Below are positions 6,911-13,228 of a DNA stretch of 64,000 nucleotides, one piece after another. The first letter of the stretch is position 1, and each line of letters opens with the position of its first letter. Both the position numbers and the translations under genes were made by a program. The stretch is from a virus. The stretch covers positions 1 through 64,000 of IMG/VR virus record IMGVR_UViG_3300036790_000270; one strand, written 5' to 3'. Below the pieces are notes generated by a model. The model had not been told where the DNA came from. It searched no databases and saw only the letters and a program-made list of their open reading frames with translations.

Positions 6911-6926
6911 GTGATCCTCCGTTCTT

Positions 6927-6942
6927 AGTGCCACGTGGCACT
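6927..6942. promoter_or_regulatory. Palindromic operator-like site, copy 7
   Basis: Perfect 16-bp copy flanked by TT/AA, between the stop at 6949 and the start at 6910. Confidence 0.7.
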
Positions 6943-6948
6943 AAACTA

Positions 6949-7200
6949 CTAATGGATTGGTGTTCCGTCCGGGTACTGGGCACTGTTGAAGAACTCGATG
7001 CCTTCGTCGAACCCGCTGTCATACGCCGAAACAGCGCTGTACGTATCGATCCACCCCGGCATCCTTTCCGCTTTGATTACCTCTAGTGGATGGCTATCGC
7101 AGCCATAGGCGCTAACGTACGATGCGTGCGACCACCCGCGCTCACGGCCGGTTATCCGCGCCGCATTCGCCAGCTTCAAAGAGACGTCTAACCGCCTCAC
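6949..7200 (-). CDS. Hypothetical early protein (83 aa)
   Basis: The GTG start at 7200 is nine bases after the stop of the 34-residue gene and has only a weak GAGCG site, so it may depend on coupled translation. The sequence (MRRLDVSLKLANAARITGRE...) has a basic N-terminus and an acidic, aromatic C-terminal half with Asp/Tyr-rich loops. No motif recognised. Confidence 0.65.
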   Translation of the reverse strand: MRRLDVSLKLANAARITGRERGWSHASYVSAYGCDSHPLEVIKAERMPGWIDTYSAVSAYDSGFDEGIEFFNSAQYPDGTPIH

Positions 7201-7209
7201 TGCTATCGC

Positions 7210-7314
7210 TCACGCGGATACCCCCAGCTTCTCCAGTTCCGCTAGCAGTTCGGCTAGCTCTGTGGCATAGGCTGATTCCTGCTCCATCCTGCTTTCTACC
7301 GGGCCCGCGTCCAT
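7210..7314 (-). CDS. Tiny coiled-coil early peptide (34 aa)
   Basis: MDAGPVESRMEQESAYATEL is followed by a Leu/Glu heptad-like stretch (LAELLAELEKLG), consistent with a short coiled coil. A GGAAGGGGG ribosome-binding site supports translation. Likely a dimerising partner or leader peptide; nothing further can be said. Confidence 0.6.
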   Translation of the reverse strand: MDAGPVESRMEQESAYATELAELLAELEKLGVSA

Positions 7315-7484
7315 CACGGCCCCCCTTCCTGTTTCGGTTACCGCGTTACCTGCGCGCGTGGCCACGGGTCACAGTTGACAGGCTGTAACCCGGACCATGC
7401 ACGTAAGTCACACAACACTTTTGACGGATGTCAGACCATGATGACTGACCACCTTTCTCATGCCAGTTGGCACGCGGAAAGCTA
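7315..7484 (-). other. Intergenic stretch, apparently a lost gene slot
   Basis: Downstream of the operator copy at 7485 are the same TTAGCTTTCCGCGTGC leader as at the oxidoreductase gene and an AAAGGTGG site, but the ATG that follows is stopped after one further codon. The remaining bases hold no supported frame on either strand. This looks like the control region of a gene that has decayed. Confidence 0.4.
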
Positions 7485-7500
7485 AGTGCCACGTGGCACT
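7485..7500. promoter_or_regulatory. Palindromic operator-like site, copy 8
   Basis: Perfect 16-bp copy. A looser dyad TGCCAGTTGGCA lies next to it (7461-7472). Confidence 0.65.
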
Positions 7501-7527
7501 GACACTTAGCTAACCGTCTGCCAGCGG

Positions 7528-7779
7528 CTAGAACGGTGGTTCGAATGCGTGCACGGTGTTGTCGCCGGCGCGCTCTCGCCACGCTGTCACGTGATCCGTG
7601 GAATGCTTTCCAGTGCTTTCCGGCATTATCGCTACCGGCCAGAAACGGAATTCCGGGAACACGTCACTAGACAGCCTGGTGACGTCCGTCTGAATTGACA
7701 GCCGCATGCTTTCCGCTAGCCGCTTAAGGTCGGCGCCGGTCGTGTGATCGCCGGTGGTGACCTCAACTGTGAATATCAT
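7528..7779 (-). CDS. Hypothetical early protein (83 aa)
   Basis: The frame starts MIFTVEVTTGDHTTGADLKR, preceded by an AAGAAAGAGAG stretch. The fold appears alpha/beta, with an early beta strand, a helix (ADLKRLAESMRLS) and strands around FPEFRFWPVAIM. It ends HAFEPPF. No catalytic motif recognised. Confidence 0.75.
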   Translation of the reverse strand: MIFTVEVTTGDHTTGADLKRLAESMRLSIQTDVTRLSSDVFPEFRFWPVAIMPESTGKHSTDHVTAWRERAGDNTVHAFEPPF

Positions 7780-7816
7780 GCTGCTACTCTCTTTCTTGGT
7801 GGCCGATTACCGATGG

Positions 7817-8200
7817 TTAGCTGCAGTCCTCGCCGAAGTACTTGACGTCCTCAGTGACGTACTTGGCCGCCGCGCCGCTCCGCACGTCGCTGTACAGGCC
7901 GGCCGCGTCCTCACCCGTGTACTTCCACGGTGCGGATTCGCTCACGGTCATCATCGTGTTCAGGTTGGCCGTGGTCCGCTTGTGGTCCCACGTTGCGAAC
8001 GCCGCGCACGTTCGCTGCGCCGGCGTTGCCGTTGCGGTGGCCGCGTTCGCCACTGCCGCGTACGCGAGTCCGACTACCAGGAACGTAAGCAGGAAGATGC
8101 TGATTCCGATCGCGCGCTTGATCCCCGTGTCCGCCTTAGCCAACGGCGCGGTTTCCTCATGCCGGTCGGTGTGCGTGCCAGTCCCGTTCGTGTACCTCAT
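7817..8200 (-). CDS. Single-pass membrane or secreted protein (127 aa)
   Basis: The first 35 residues are polar (MRYTNGTGTHTDRHEETAPL). One transmembrane or signal-anchor segment follows at about 33-55 (ISIFLLTFLVVGLAYAAVAN), ending in ANAATA, a possible signal-peptidase site. The exported part has two Cys (RTCAAF and FGEDCS) that could form a disulfide. A 17-codon upstream extension is possible, but ATG 8200 has an AAGGGTG site 12 bases ahead. It could be an envelope-facing moron protein. Confidence 0.75.
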   Translation of the reverse strand: MRYTNGTGTHTDRHEETAPLAKADTGIKRAIGISIFLLTFLVVGLAYAAVANAATATATPAQRTCAAFATWDHKRTTANLNTMMTVSESAPWKYTGEDAAGLYSDVRSGAAAKYVTEDVKYFGEDCS

Positions 8201-8364
8201 GACGATATGCACCCTTCTGGGGAACACCCCACGTAGATAGGTCCCACCCATCTGGCCACGTAGCCTGTGGGCAAGTCAAAGACTGGCCGGAAGTTGGTCG
8301 CGTCGAATTGGACGTGGTAGCGGCCGCACAGTTCCCGCAAGGCGGTTTCCTGCTGTGGTGTCAT
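8197..8364 (-). CDS. Small hypothetical early protein (55 aa)
   Basis: The frame begins MTPQQETALRELCGRYHVQF and ends GPIYVGCSPEGCISS. It has an AAAGGAAA site and couples to the next gene by ATGA. The Cys-His content (LCGRYH, VGCSPEGC) could bind metal, but spacing is not that of a known finger. It sits 17 bases downstream of the palindrome at 8381. Confidence 0.75.
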   Translation of the reverse strand: MTPQQETALRELCGRYHVQFDATNFRPVFDLPTGYVARWVGPIYVGCSPEGCISS

Positions 8365-8380
8365 GCTGATTTCCTTTCCT

Positions 8381-8396
8381 AGTGCCACGTGGCACT
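8381..8396. promoter_or_regulatory. Palindromic operator-like site, copy 9
   Basis: Perfect 16-bp copy, between the stop at 8405 and the start at 8364. Confidence 0.7.
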
Positions 8397-8404
8397 TGAG
8401 GTAG

Positions 8405-8614
8405 TTACGGAACGAGGGTTACCTTGGTCAGTTTCGCGTACCTGATTTGCAAGGTCACGCCGGCCGGCTTGTCATCCTTGTTGATGTACCGCCCGTCCTC
8501 CTTGTGGCCGGCTTGCACGATCCTGAAATCGTTGCCGGCGTTCCAGTCGGCCAGTACGGCGGCCTTAGACCGGTAGTCGCGTCCGTACGCTGGGACCACG
8601 GTGAGATACTGCAT
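8405..8614 (-). CDS. Hypothetical early protein (69 aa)
   Basis: MQYLTVVPAYGRDYRSKAAV opens a basic alpha/beta-looking mini-protein with a GAGAGGAA ribosome-binding site. A Trp/Asn-rich middle (ADWNAGNDFRIVQ) precedes a Lys-rich end (KLTKVTLVP). Function unknown. Confidence 0.75.
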   Translation of the reverse strand: MQYLTVVPAYGRDYRSKAAVLADWNAGNDFRIVQAGHKEDGRYINKDDKPAGVTLQIRYAKLTKVTLVP

Positions 8615-8626
8615 TGGGTGTTCCTC

Positions 8627-9118
8627 TCAGTAACGTGCGGTGGGCGCGAGGTTTCCGCGCTTGGAGATGCCCGACGGGTAGCTTTCCCCGCCGCCAGGGA
8701 TGTCGCCTGCGTCACGGGTAAGGTTGCCCCGCGCGCTTACCCACGCCCGGTAGCCGTTGTCGGTGCCAATGGCCCGTGCGTCACCAGCCCGGTAACCGGG
8801 CGCGCTTGGGTCAACGGCCACCTTGATGCCCGCGACGGGCGTGATGTGCGGCGCGCTCACCCGCGCGGTAGCCGGTATCGGGTTGCCCGCGAAATACGCG
8901 GCGTCTGGCCGGTAGTAGACCGATCCCCCGCCGTTCCTGCGGTTCGCGTTGGTGTTGCGCCGCCGTACGCGCCCGTTCCCGCCGCGTGCGGTTCCCGCGA
9001 GCACGTTCCCGCGATCTCCGCCCGCCGGCTCCGGGGTGTCACCACGCTTAGACCTAGCCGGCGCGGTGCCCGTGCGCAGCAGCGTGTCCAGCCGCGCGAT
9101 GCTTTCGGCTAGGCTCAC
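8627..9118 (-). CDS. Arg/Gly-rich hypothetical early protein (163 aa)
   Basis: The GTG at 9116-9118 overlaps the stop of the 27-residue membrane peptide as GTGA. A longer frame upstream is a shadow reading. Residues 1-20 form a helix (SLAESIARLDTLLRTG). Residues 20-60 are Arg/Gly/Asn-rich and probably disordered. The rest is a Pro/Ala/Asp-rich domain with repeated Gly-Asn loops. Basic, soluble and possibly nucleic-acid binding by composition. No family assigned. Confidence 0.65.
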   Translation of the reverse strand: MSLAESIARLDTLLRTGTAPARSKRGDTPEPAGGDRGNVLAGTARGGNGRVRRRNTNANRRNGGGSVYYRPDAAYFAGNPIPATARVSAPHITPVAGIKVAVDPSAPGYRAGDARAIGTDNGYRAWVSARGNLTRDAGDIPGGGESYPSGISKRGNLAPTARY

Positions 9119-9198
9119 GCGAGCGCCGCCGCAATCACCATGATCGTGCCCAGGACCGCGCACACGATCGCCAGCACGGCTTGCTCCGTTTCTGTCAT
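9115..9198 (-). CDS. Tiny single-span membrane peptide (27 aa)
   Basis: MTETEQAVLAIVCAVLGTIM runs into VIAAALA and stops. After six polar residues the whole peptide is one transmembrane helix. A GGAGGAA ribosome-binding site and the GTGA overlap with the next gene argue that it is translated. Phage peptides of this form can act as holin-like or regulatory membrane peptides, which is speculation here. Confidence 0.65.
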   Translation of the reverse strand: MTETEQAVLAIVCAVLGTIMVIAAALA

Positions 9199-9243
9199 GC
9201 GTTCCTCCACCTGTTTCGGGTCGTGCCCTGATAAGCACGCGGC

Positions 9244-9269
9244 GCGGCTAGGGTGTGTGCCCTAGCCGC
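9244..9269. promoter_or_regulatory. Hairpin related to the second repeat family
   Basis: GCGGCTAGGG and CCCTAGCCGC form a 10-bp stem around TGTGTG. The core resembles CTAGGTGTGCCCTAG of the 49-bp repeats. It lies between the genes at 9292 and 9198, with no T-run on either strand. Confidence 0.5.
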
Positions 9270-9291
9270 ACCGTGCACCGGTCGGGACTGA

Positions 9292-10041
9292 TCATTCAGC
9301 GGTCAGTTGGGCGAGGTACAGTTCCGCCTTGGTGATCAGGGCGTGAAGTTCATCTTCCGACATCGCTGACAGCAACGTGTCTAGGTCGAATGCGGCGTCG
9401 GCGGAGGCCGTCCGTGGCGTGGTGGCCGTGGTGCCGGGCTCGCCGTCCGCACTGTCGCCGCTAGCGGATTCGCTTGCCGGCGTGTGCGCTGCTACGCGTG
9501 CCGGATTGGCGAGATTCAGTTCGGTGCGGTCCCGCTTGATCGTGCGCTCACCAGCGCCGGCCATCGCCATCACGTGCTCGATTGAGGTCTTGGGGTCGCG
9601 GGTGTACATCAGCGTCACTAGCAGCCGGCGCGCATCGTAGGGGAGCTGGAAGTTGTCCGGCCGGATGCCCATGAAGTCACGGAAGTACGCCTTCACTGTC
9701 ATGTCTTTGGCATCCCAGGGCGCGTACGGGTACAGCGCCGCGAATGCCTCTGCCACTTTCTTGGCATCCACGATCGCGGCCGTAACGAGCTTGCTGGCAA
9801 CCGCTTCAAGTGCCGCGCCTTTCTTTGGGTCCAGCTCTGGCGCGGACGCAGCCGGCGTCTTGGGCGCGACCGGCGTCTTGGGCGCGACCGGCGTCTTGGG
9901 CGCAGCCGGCGTCTTGGGCGCGACCGGCGTCTTGGCCGTGGCGGGCGGAACGATAGCCAGCCCGGTAGCGGCTTTGGCCGTGCGCTTGATTTGCGGCTTG
10001 GTGTCGGTGGTAACGAGCTTATGTTCTGCGGTTGCCGGCAT
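9292..10041 (-). CDS. HTH-like protein with KTPxAP repeat tail (249 aa)
   Basis: Residues 1-30 are polar. About five KTPVAP/KTPAAP repeats follow (roughly 37-65), encoded by 18-bp DNA repeats at 9856-9930. A helical domain comes next, including ALYPYAPWDAKDMTVKAYFRD, and then GAGERTIKRDRTELNLANP (about 165-183), which resembles a recognition helix of helix-turn-helix proteins. The C-terminal end is acidic and helical. The Lys/Pro/Ala tail resembles those of histone-like DNA-binding proteins. It is a candidate early regulator or nucleoid protein; it might bind one of the repeat families here, but no direct evidence exists. Confidence 0.6.
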   Translation of the reverse strand: MPATAEHKLVTTDTKPQIKRTAKAATGLAIVPPATAKTPVAPKTPAAPKTPVAPKTPVAPKTPAASAPELDPKKGAALEAVASKLVTAAIVDAKKVAEAFAALYPYAPWDAKDMTVKAYFRDFMGIRPDNFQLPYDARRLLVTLMYTRDPKTSIEHVMAMAGAGERTIKRDRTELNLANPARVAAHTPASESASGDSADGEPGTTATTPRTASADAAFDLDTLLSAMSEDELHALITKAELYLAQLTAE

Positions 10042-10064
10042 GATCGTGCCTTTCGCTGTCTGGA

Positions 10065-10113
10065 TGCTAGGTGTGCCCTAGTTGCGCTGCATCTGGCGTT
10101 GCGCATGATCGGG
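10065..10113 (-). repeat. 49-bp direct repeat, copy 1
   Basis: Identical over 49 bases to 10459-10507. It contains the dyad CTAGGTGTGCCCTAG and ends exactly 24 bases before the start codon at 10041. Likely a promoter/operator unit. Confidence 0.75.
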
Positions 10114-10129
10114 CTGATTGGAAACTCGT

Positions 10130-10435
10130 TTACGCCAGTCGGTCCCGTCGGTTGATATCGGCTATTACTAGGTCATACAGGGTTTGCAGCGCGGAATCCT
10201 CTACCGGCCCGATAATCTCAGGGTCGATAAGGTCCCGCACTACGCGGTACGCCTCTCCGGGGGGTAGCGGAGCAGAGTCGTCGTCATTTAGTTCGGTGAT
10301 CGTGACGGTGCTGGGATCACGATAGTTTCGATCTACGTGAGCTTGCGCACTAGCCATGTTCTCCGCCACGATGACGGAAGCGAATTTCGTGTAACCACCG
10401 AACTGAGACGGGATTAGGAGTCGGTACTGTGCCAT
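10130..10435 (-). CDS. Hypothetical early protein (101 aa)
   Basis: MAQYRLLIPSQFGGYTKFAS starts an alpha/beta protein with an AAAGG site. The middle is acidic (ITELNDDDSAPLPPGEAYRV) and a helical C-terminal half follows (ALQTLYDLVIADINRRDRLA). An in-frame upstream ATG adds five residues. Its start is 24 bases from repeat copy 2, the same spacing as at the neighbouring gene. Function unknown. Confidence 0.75.
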   Translation of the reverse strand: MAQYRLLIPSQFGGYTKFASVIVAENMASAQAHVDRNYRDPSTVTITELNDDDSAPLPPGEAYRVVRDLIDPEIIGPVEDSALQTLYDLVIADINRRDRLA

Positions 10436-10458
10436 GGGCGTGCCTTTCACTGCGTGGT

Positions 10459-10507
10459 TGCTAGGTGTGCCCTAGTTGCGCTGCATCTGGCGTTGCGCAT
10501 GATCGGG
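10459..10507 (-). repeat. 49-bp direct repeat, copy 2
   Basis: Second exact copy, ending 24 bases before the start codon at 10435. A degenerate third copy begins near 10755 (GTGTGCCCTAAGCAACTGCG). Confidence 0.75.
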
Positions 10508-10518
10508 TTTCGCTGTGC

Positions 10519-10644
10519 TTAGCCATTCTTGATCCACGCGGTACCGTCGGTGGTCAACTGGTAGCCGGCCATTGAAATGCTGTGGAGGACCGACCCCGGA
10601 AGGACGTATCCGTTTCGGTACAGCCGGTTGAACAGTGCTTCCAT
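10519..10644 (-). CDS. Tiny early protein (41 aa)
   Basis: The frame begins MEALFNRLYRNGYVLPGSVL and ends DGTAWIKNG. It has a GAGGAAA ribosome-binding site and a perfect palindrome copy 23 bases upstream, the standard early-gene layout. It is the rightmost supported early gene, probably one of the first transcribed. No motif recognised. Confidence 0.7.
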   Translation of the reverse strand: MEALFNRLYRNGYVLPGSVLHSISMAGYQLTTDGTAWIKNG

Positions 10645-10666
10645 GATTTCCTCACTGCCCTTGGTT

Positions 10667-10682
10667 AGTGCCACGTGGCACT
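10667..10682. promoter_or_regulatory. Palindromic operator-like site, copy 10
   Basis: Perfect 16-bp copy flanked by TT/AG, the rightmost one in the window. Confidence 0.7.
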
Positions 10683-11380
10683 AGCGCACGATGCGCAATC
10701 TGATTGCTGCCCTGTTACCCGGTTAGCGACTGACGTGCTGTTACCAACCCCATCGTGTGCCCTAAGCAACTGCGATGCGCTCAATCGGTAATGCGTGGCG
10801 CTGTACCTGGTAGCTAGCCATCGTGCCGGTAGTAGTTCCGGCTTGCAGGTGACTGTCTGACATGCGGTCCGCGACGGCTTGTCTCAGCACTAGCTTTGGC
10901 GTGCTCACCTGCTGCATTGAACCGCGCCGCTAGCCGATGGCCAGGATTCGCGCGATTGTCTCTAGTTCCTCTGAGAACTAGCAAGATCAGCCCTTGCAAT
11001 CGAGCCGCCGGCTATGGAACGGGTGTCTGCCTCTGACCAGCTACCTTCACGCGGGTGACGCGCTACTCCGGTAGGTTCGGCTGCCTTGCCCTTGCGCGTT
11101 GGGCTTGAAAACAGCCCAACGTGACCACATTCCCATGCAATCTGTTGATGTCAATACCTTGATACCCAACTTGTTTCTAATTCGTTATTGATCTGTTACT
11201 TAACCGGTTAACACTAATCTGTTCGGTGCGGCCGGGATTTGCCCACGGCTGACCTGGGCGGATGCACCACAACGGCCGAACGGGATGACCCGTGGGTGAA
11301 TGGCCGCGACAACCGTGTAAAGGCCTGTACGTGGCTGCTAGGGGCCTTTAAACGGGTGCTGGTGACTGGCCGGCCGTGTT

Positions 11381-11407
11381 TGTCGCGGATGTCGCGGCTG
11401 TCGCGGG
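11381..11407. repeat. Three tandem 9-bp repeats
   Basis: TGTCGCGG followed by A, C and G in three head-to-tail units (11381-11389, 11390-11398, 11399-11407). They sit in the control region and could be protein-binding iterons. Confidence 0.5.
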
Positions 11408-11485
11408 TGGTTGCGATGCGATGTTACGCAACTGAGATCTTGGGTGTTGTCCTACTTGTCCACCTATGACCGGTATGCCCGGATG

Positions 11486-11523
11486 TTGACACGTTAGGAT
11501 GTGAACGTAGTTCAGTTCACATC
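11486..11523 (+). promoter_or_regulatory. Rightward promoter with overlapping dyad
   Basis: TTGACA (11486-11491), a 16-base spacer and TAGTTC (11508-11513) resemble a sigma70-type promoter. A 9-base inverted repeat, GATGTGAAC/GTTCACATC (11498-11506 and 11515-11523), overlaps the -10 and start region, as an operator would. A GGAGG site and the 50-residue gene follow. Confidence 0.55.
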
Positions 11524-11537
11524 AACCGGAGGTTCGC

Positions 11538-11690
11538 ATGCTGATCCACATCATCAACGCACTGATCACGATCGCGCCGTTCATCCTGCACACGATCGAG
11601 ATCACCAGGCTGCACGGTGTGCAGGTCGTGTGCCAGCTACAGACCGCGCACGGCCAGATCTACGCCAACGCCTGCAACACGATTGGCTGA
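11538..11690 (+). CDS. Small membrane-associated protein (50 aa)
   Basis: MLIHIINALITIAPFILHTI is a hydrophobic N-terminal helix, and a polar tail follows with two Cys (VVCQLQ, NACNTIG). The GGAGG site is eight bases ahead of the ATG, directly downstream of the promoter at 11486, so this is probably the first rightward product. The helix could be a signal or anchor. Function unknown. Confidence 0.65.
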   Translation: MLIHIINALITIAPFILHTIEITRLHGVQVVCQLQTAHGQIYANACNTIG

Positions 11691-11694
11691 CCAC

Positions 11695-11889
11695 GTGCTG
11701 ATCCGCTGCACACGACGTGATCTCACGGTGGACGAGGCGATCACCGTGCTTGCCGTCGACGGCTACCGTGGCGATGCCATCGTTCGCTACCTAGCCGACG
11801 CCCGTGCTGGATCTGCCTGGCCAGTCGGTCCGGTCGATCGTGTGACCTACCTGGCTACCGGCTACACGATCGCTTACAAGCAACGCTGA
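11695..11889 (+). CDS. Small hypothetical protein (64 aa)
   Basis: The GTG at 11695 is four bases after the preceding stop. An earlier in-frame start lies inside the previous gene and gives a shadow-like N-terminus, so I reject it. The product (VLIRCTRRDLTVDEAITVLA...) is basic, with a helix-turn-helix-like run DEAITVLAVDGYRGDAIVRYL (about residues 13-33), and might bind DNA. There is no strong ribosome-binding site; it probably relies on coupling. Confidence 0.55.
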   Translation: MLIRCTRRDLTVDEAITVLAVDGYRGDAIVRYLADARAGSAWPVGPVDRVTYLATGYTIAYKQR

Positions 11890-12390
11890 TACTGCCTGGT
11901 TGACGGGCTCGGTGCCGTGCGGCATCGAGCTCGTTGGCATGCCCTGTTGGCGTGCTGGTGTGCTCATGGTGGCGTGCGGCTACGTGGTGTGCTACCTACT
12001 GCCCTGGCTGGTGTGTACATGATCCACTACATGACGTCCATCATGTGTACTACACAACACATCACATACCGCATGCCAACTACCGCATTCCGTATATCAT
12101 ATGACGTATGCGATGCGCTCGCGTACCGTACGCCAATTGGCCGACCATATATGATAATGTGAATTCGAATACATGTGTGCCGTAATTGTGTTCGATTTTT
12201 TGTCATTACCACCTACCGGACCTTCGGTTGACGGAATTCCCTCTCCGTGGCAGAAAACCCCTCTGCACAGCGGAAAACAGGAAAATTTTCGGCAAAAATC
12301 CCCCATACTTAGTTCAGTCACTGAACATTCTCTCTCTCGGAAAATCCGTAATCCGGAATAAAAGCCGACCCCCTTGGGCTGTCTTCCGGT
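11890..12390. other. AT-rich non-coding region with dyads
   Basis: About 500 bases visibly poorer in GC than the surroundings, dense in short dyads (TACATGAT/ATCATGTA around 12020-12052, ATGTGT/ACACAT around 12043-12063, ATATATGATA near 12148, GAATTCGAAT near 12162). Frames here on both strands are interrupted or lack ribosome-binding sites. It could be a replication origin or a regulatory island; neither can be proved by eye. Confidence 0.5.
12312..12326. promoter_or_regulatory. Dyad GTTCAGT-C-ACTGAAC
   Basis: Perfect 7-base arms around one base. The half-site GTTCAG also occurs at 11510-11515 by the rightward promoter. A possible operator ahead of the gene at 12391. Confidence 0.45.
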
Positions 12391-12642
12391 ATGACCGCGA
12401 TCAGCGAAGCCGTAGTCAGGTGGCTAGACGTCGACGTCAGTGAGACGCCCCCCTGTGAAGGAGTACTGCTCCAGTTCGGCCGGGTGTGCGGTACTCCGTC
12501 GGCTGTCCGCGTGTACGTGATGTGCTTTTGTGGAGGGTCGTGCACGATCTTCTTGTGCGAGCGGGATTACCGGCAGCTGACGCTAGGGTTCGCTCGTTGC
12601 GGGCGCTGCCATCTCAAGATCGACAAGTGGACGGAGATCTAG
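12391..12642 (+). CDS. Zinc-ribbon-like small protein (83 aa)
   Basis: The N-terminal part MTAISEAVVRWLDVDVSETP is acidic. The C-terminal half carries CFCGGSC, FLCERDY and ARCGRCHLKI, cysteine pairs compatible with one or two zinc sites. No clear ribosome-binding site precedes the ATG, so translation may be leaderless or weak. It leads a run of tiny Cys-rich genes. Regulatory or DNA-binding function is possible but unproved. Confidence 0.65.
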   Translation: MTAISEAVVRWLDVDVSETPPCEGVLLQFGRVCGTPSAVRVYVMCFCGGSCTIFLCERDYRQLTLGFARCGRCHLKIDKWTEI

Positions 12643-12755
12643 TGAAGAAGACGGAACGAGGCATGGGGTGCTGCGGCTGCGGCCCCGGCGGCGGTGGCTG
12701 CACCTGCAGTCCAGGTTGCACGTGTACCTGCTCGTACTGCGATTGCCCGAAGTAG
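12642..12755 (+). CDS. Metallothionein-like cysteine-rich peptide (37 aa)
   Basis: The GTG at 12642 shares its G with the previous stop (TAGTG). The peptide starts VKKTERGMGCCGCG and continues in CTC, CTCTC and YCDC motifs, with ten cysteines in 37 residues. CxC repeats of this density are typical of metallothionein-type metal thiolate clusters. It resembles no phage protein I can name. An internal ATG (eighth codon) would give a 30-residue form. Confidence 0.6.
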   Translation: MKKTERGMGCCGCGPGGGGCTCSPGCTCTCSYCDCPK

Positions 12756-12761
12756 GAATTC

Positions 12762-12902
12762 GTGCCTGATGATTCGTGCGCGCAGGGACACGCCAAGAGG
12801 ACGTTGTTCTATGAGGACCTGCCGGACGGCGGCCAGCGGCGGCACTGGATCTGCACTCGCTGCCTGATCTGTGCCAGTGACCCGCCGTCCAGTGCCAATT
12901 AA
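12762..12902 (+). CDS. Small Cys/His protein (46 aa)
   Basis: VPDDSCAQGHAKRTLFYEDL is followed by WICTRCLICAS. The Cys-x3-His and CxxCxxC elements could make one zinc site. The GTG start has an AGTAGGA sequence ahead and lies six bases after the previous stop. One of a row of Cys-rich mini-genes. Function unknown. Confidence 0.6.
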   Translation: MPDDSCAQGHAKRTLFYEDLPDGGQRRHWICTRCLICASDPPSSAN

Positions 12903-12913
12903 GAGGGAGGACC

Positions 12914-13228
12914 GTGGCGAGGACACCGAAGATCGTTCGGCGTAACGGCGGTTACTGCGTCTGCCCGCAGCCGGTAAAGACGACGAACATGCGGGAGAAT
13001 TTCTTCCGGGACGGAACCTGCAAGCGCGGGTACTGCTACTCAGCAAAGTGCTGGGACTGCTGCGGGGAGCTGTTCAGCATGGGGCCAATAACGTGCCAGT
13101 GCGAGCACCCGCGCTGGTGCCGGTACCCCGGGATGGAGCAGCCGGGCCACTGGGACCCAGCGAAGGACGAGTTCGTTCCGGCGCGTGCCGCGGTGAAGCC
13201 GAGTATCGCCAGGCGCCATCGTGCATGA
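12914..13228 (+). CDS. Cysteine-rich zinc-binding-like protein (104 aa)
   Basis: A strong GAGGGAGGA site precedes the GTG. Ten cysteines are arranged as YCVCPQP, TCKRGYCYSAKCWDCCGEL and TCQCEHPRWC (residues about 15-75), suggesting at least two metal sites. The C-terminal 25 residues are basic (ARAAVKPSIARRHRA). It looks like a small nucleic-acid- or protein-binding zinc protein. Confidence 0.75.
   Translation: MARTPKIVRRNGGYCVCPQPVKTTNMRENFFRDGTCKRGYCYSAKCWDCCGELFSMGPITCQCEHPRWCRYPGMEQPGHWDPAKDEFVPARAAVKPSIARRHRA

Larger units (their letters stand above)
10645..11537. other. Non-coding control region between early and late arms
   Basis: Nearly 900 bases without a convincing gene. It contains the palindrome at 10667, a degenerate repeat at 10755, several hairpins (10962-10981; 11097-11121, 9-bp arms; 11318-11350, 8-bp arms), an AT-rich stretch at 11125-11225 (with TTGACA on the minus strand near 11145), three tandem 9-bp repeats at 11381-11407, and a rightward promoter near 11486. 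A 19-codon minus-strand frame at 10762-10821 has no ribosome-binding site. Confidence 0.6.

Noticed and set aside
7346-7582. 78-codon minus-strand frame across the operator at 7485
   Set aside because: Its usable part lacks a start codon; the region looks like a lost gene.
9856-9930. 18-bp repeats that might suggest a CRISPR-like array
   Set aside because: They are contiguous, in frame and code for KTPxAP units; no spacers.
1390-10682. GTG starts inside the palindromes (products beginning MALS, MALR, MALG)
   Set aside because: GTGGCACT is half of the dyad. Real starts lie 17-50 bases downstream with good ribosome-binding sites.
10814-10999. 61-codon frame and possible tRNA fragments in the control region
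   Set aside because: TTG start without ribosome-binding site; no cloverleaf could be completed from the D- and T-arm-like fragments at 10980-11060.
11239-11469. 76-codon rightward frame beginning MPTADLGG
   Set aside because: TTG start without ribosome-binding site, contains the 9-bp repeats and hairpin, unnatural composition.
12027-12443. Several 60-85 codon frames on both strands of the AT-rich region
   Set aside because: Overlap each other, no ribosome-binding sites, composed of palindromic low-complexity sequence.
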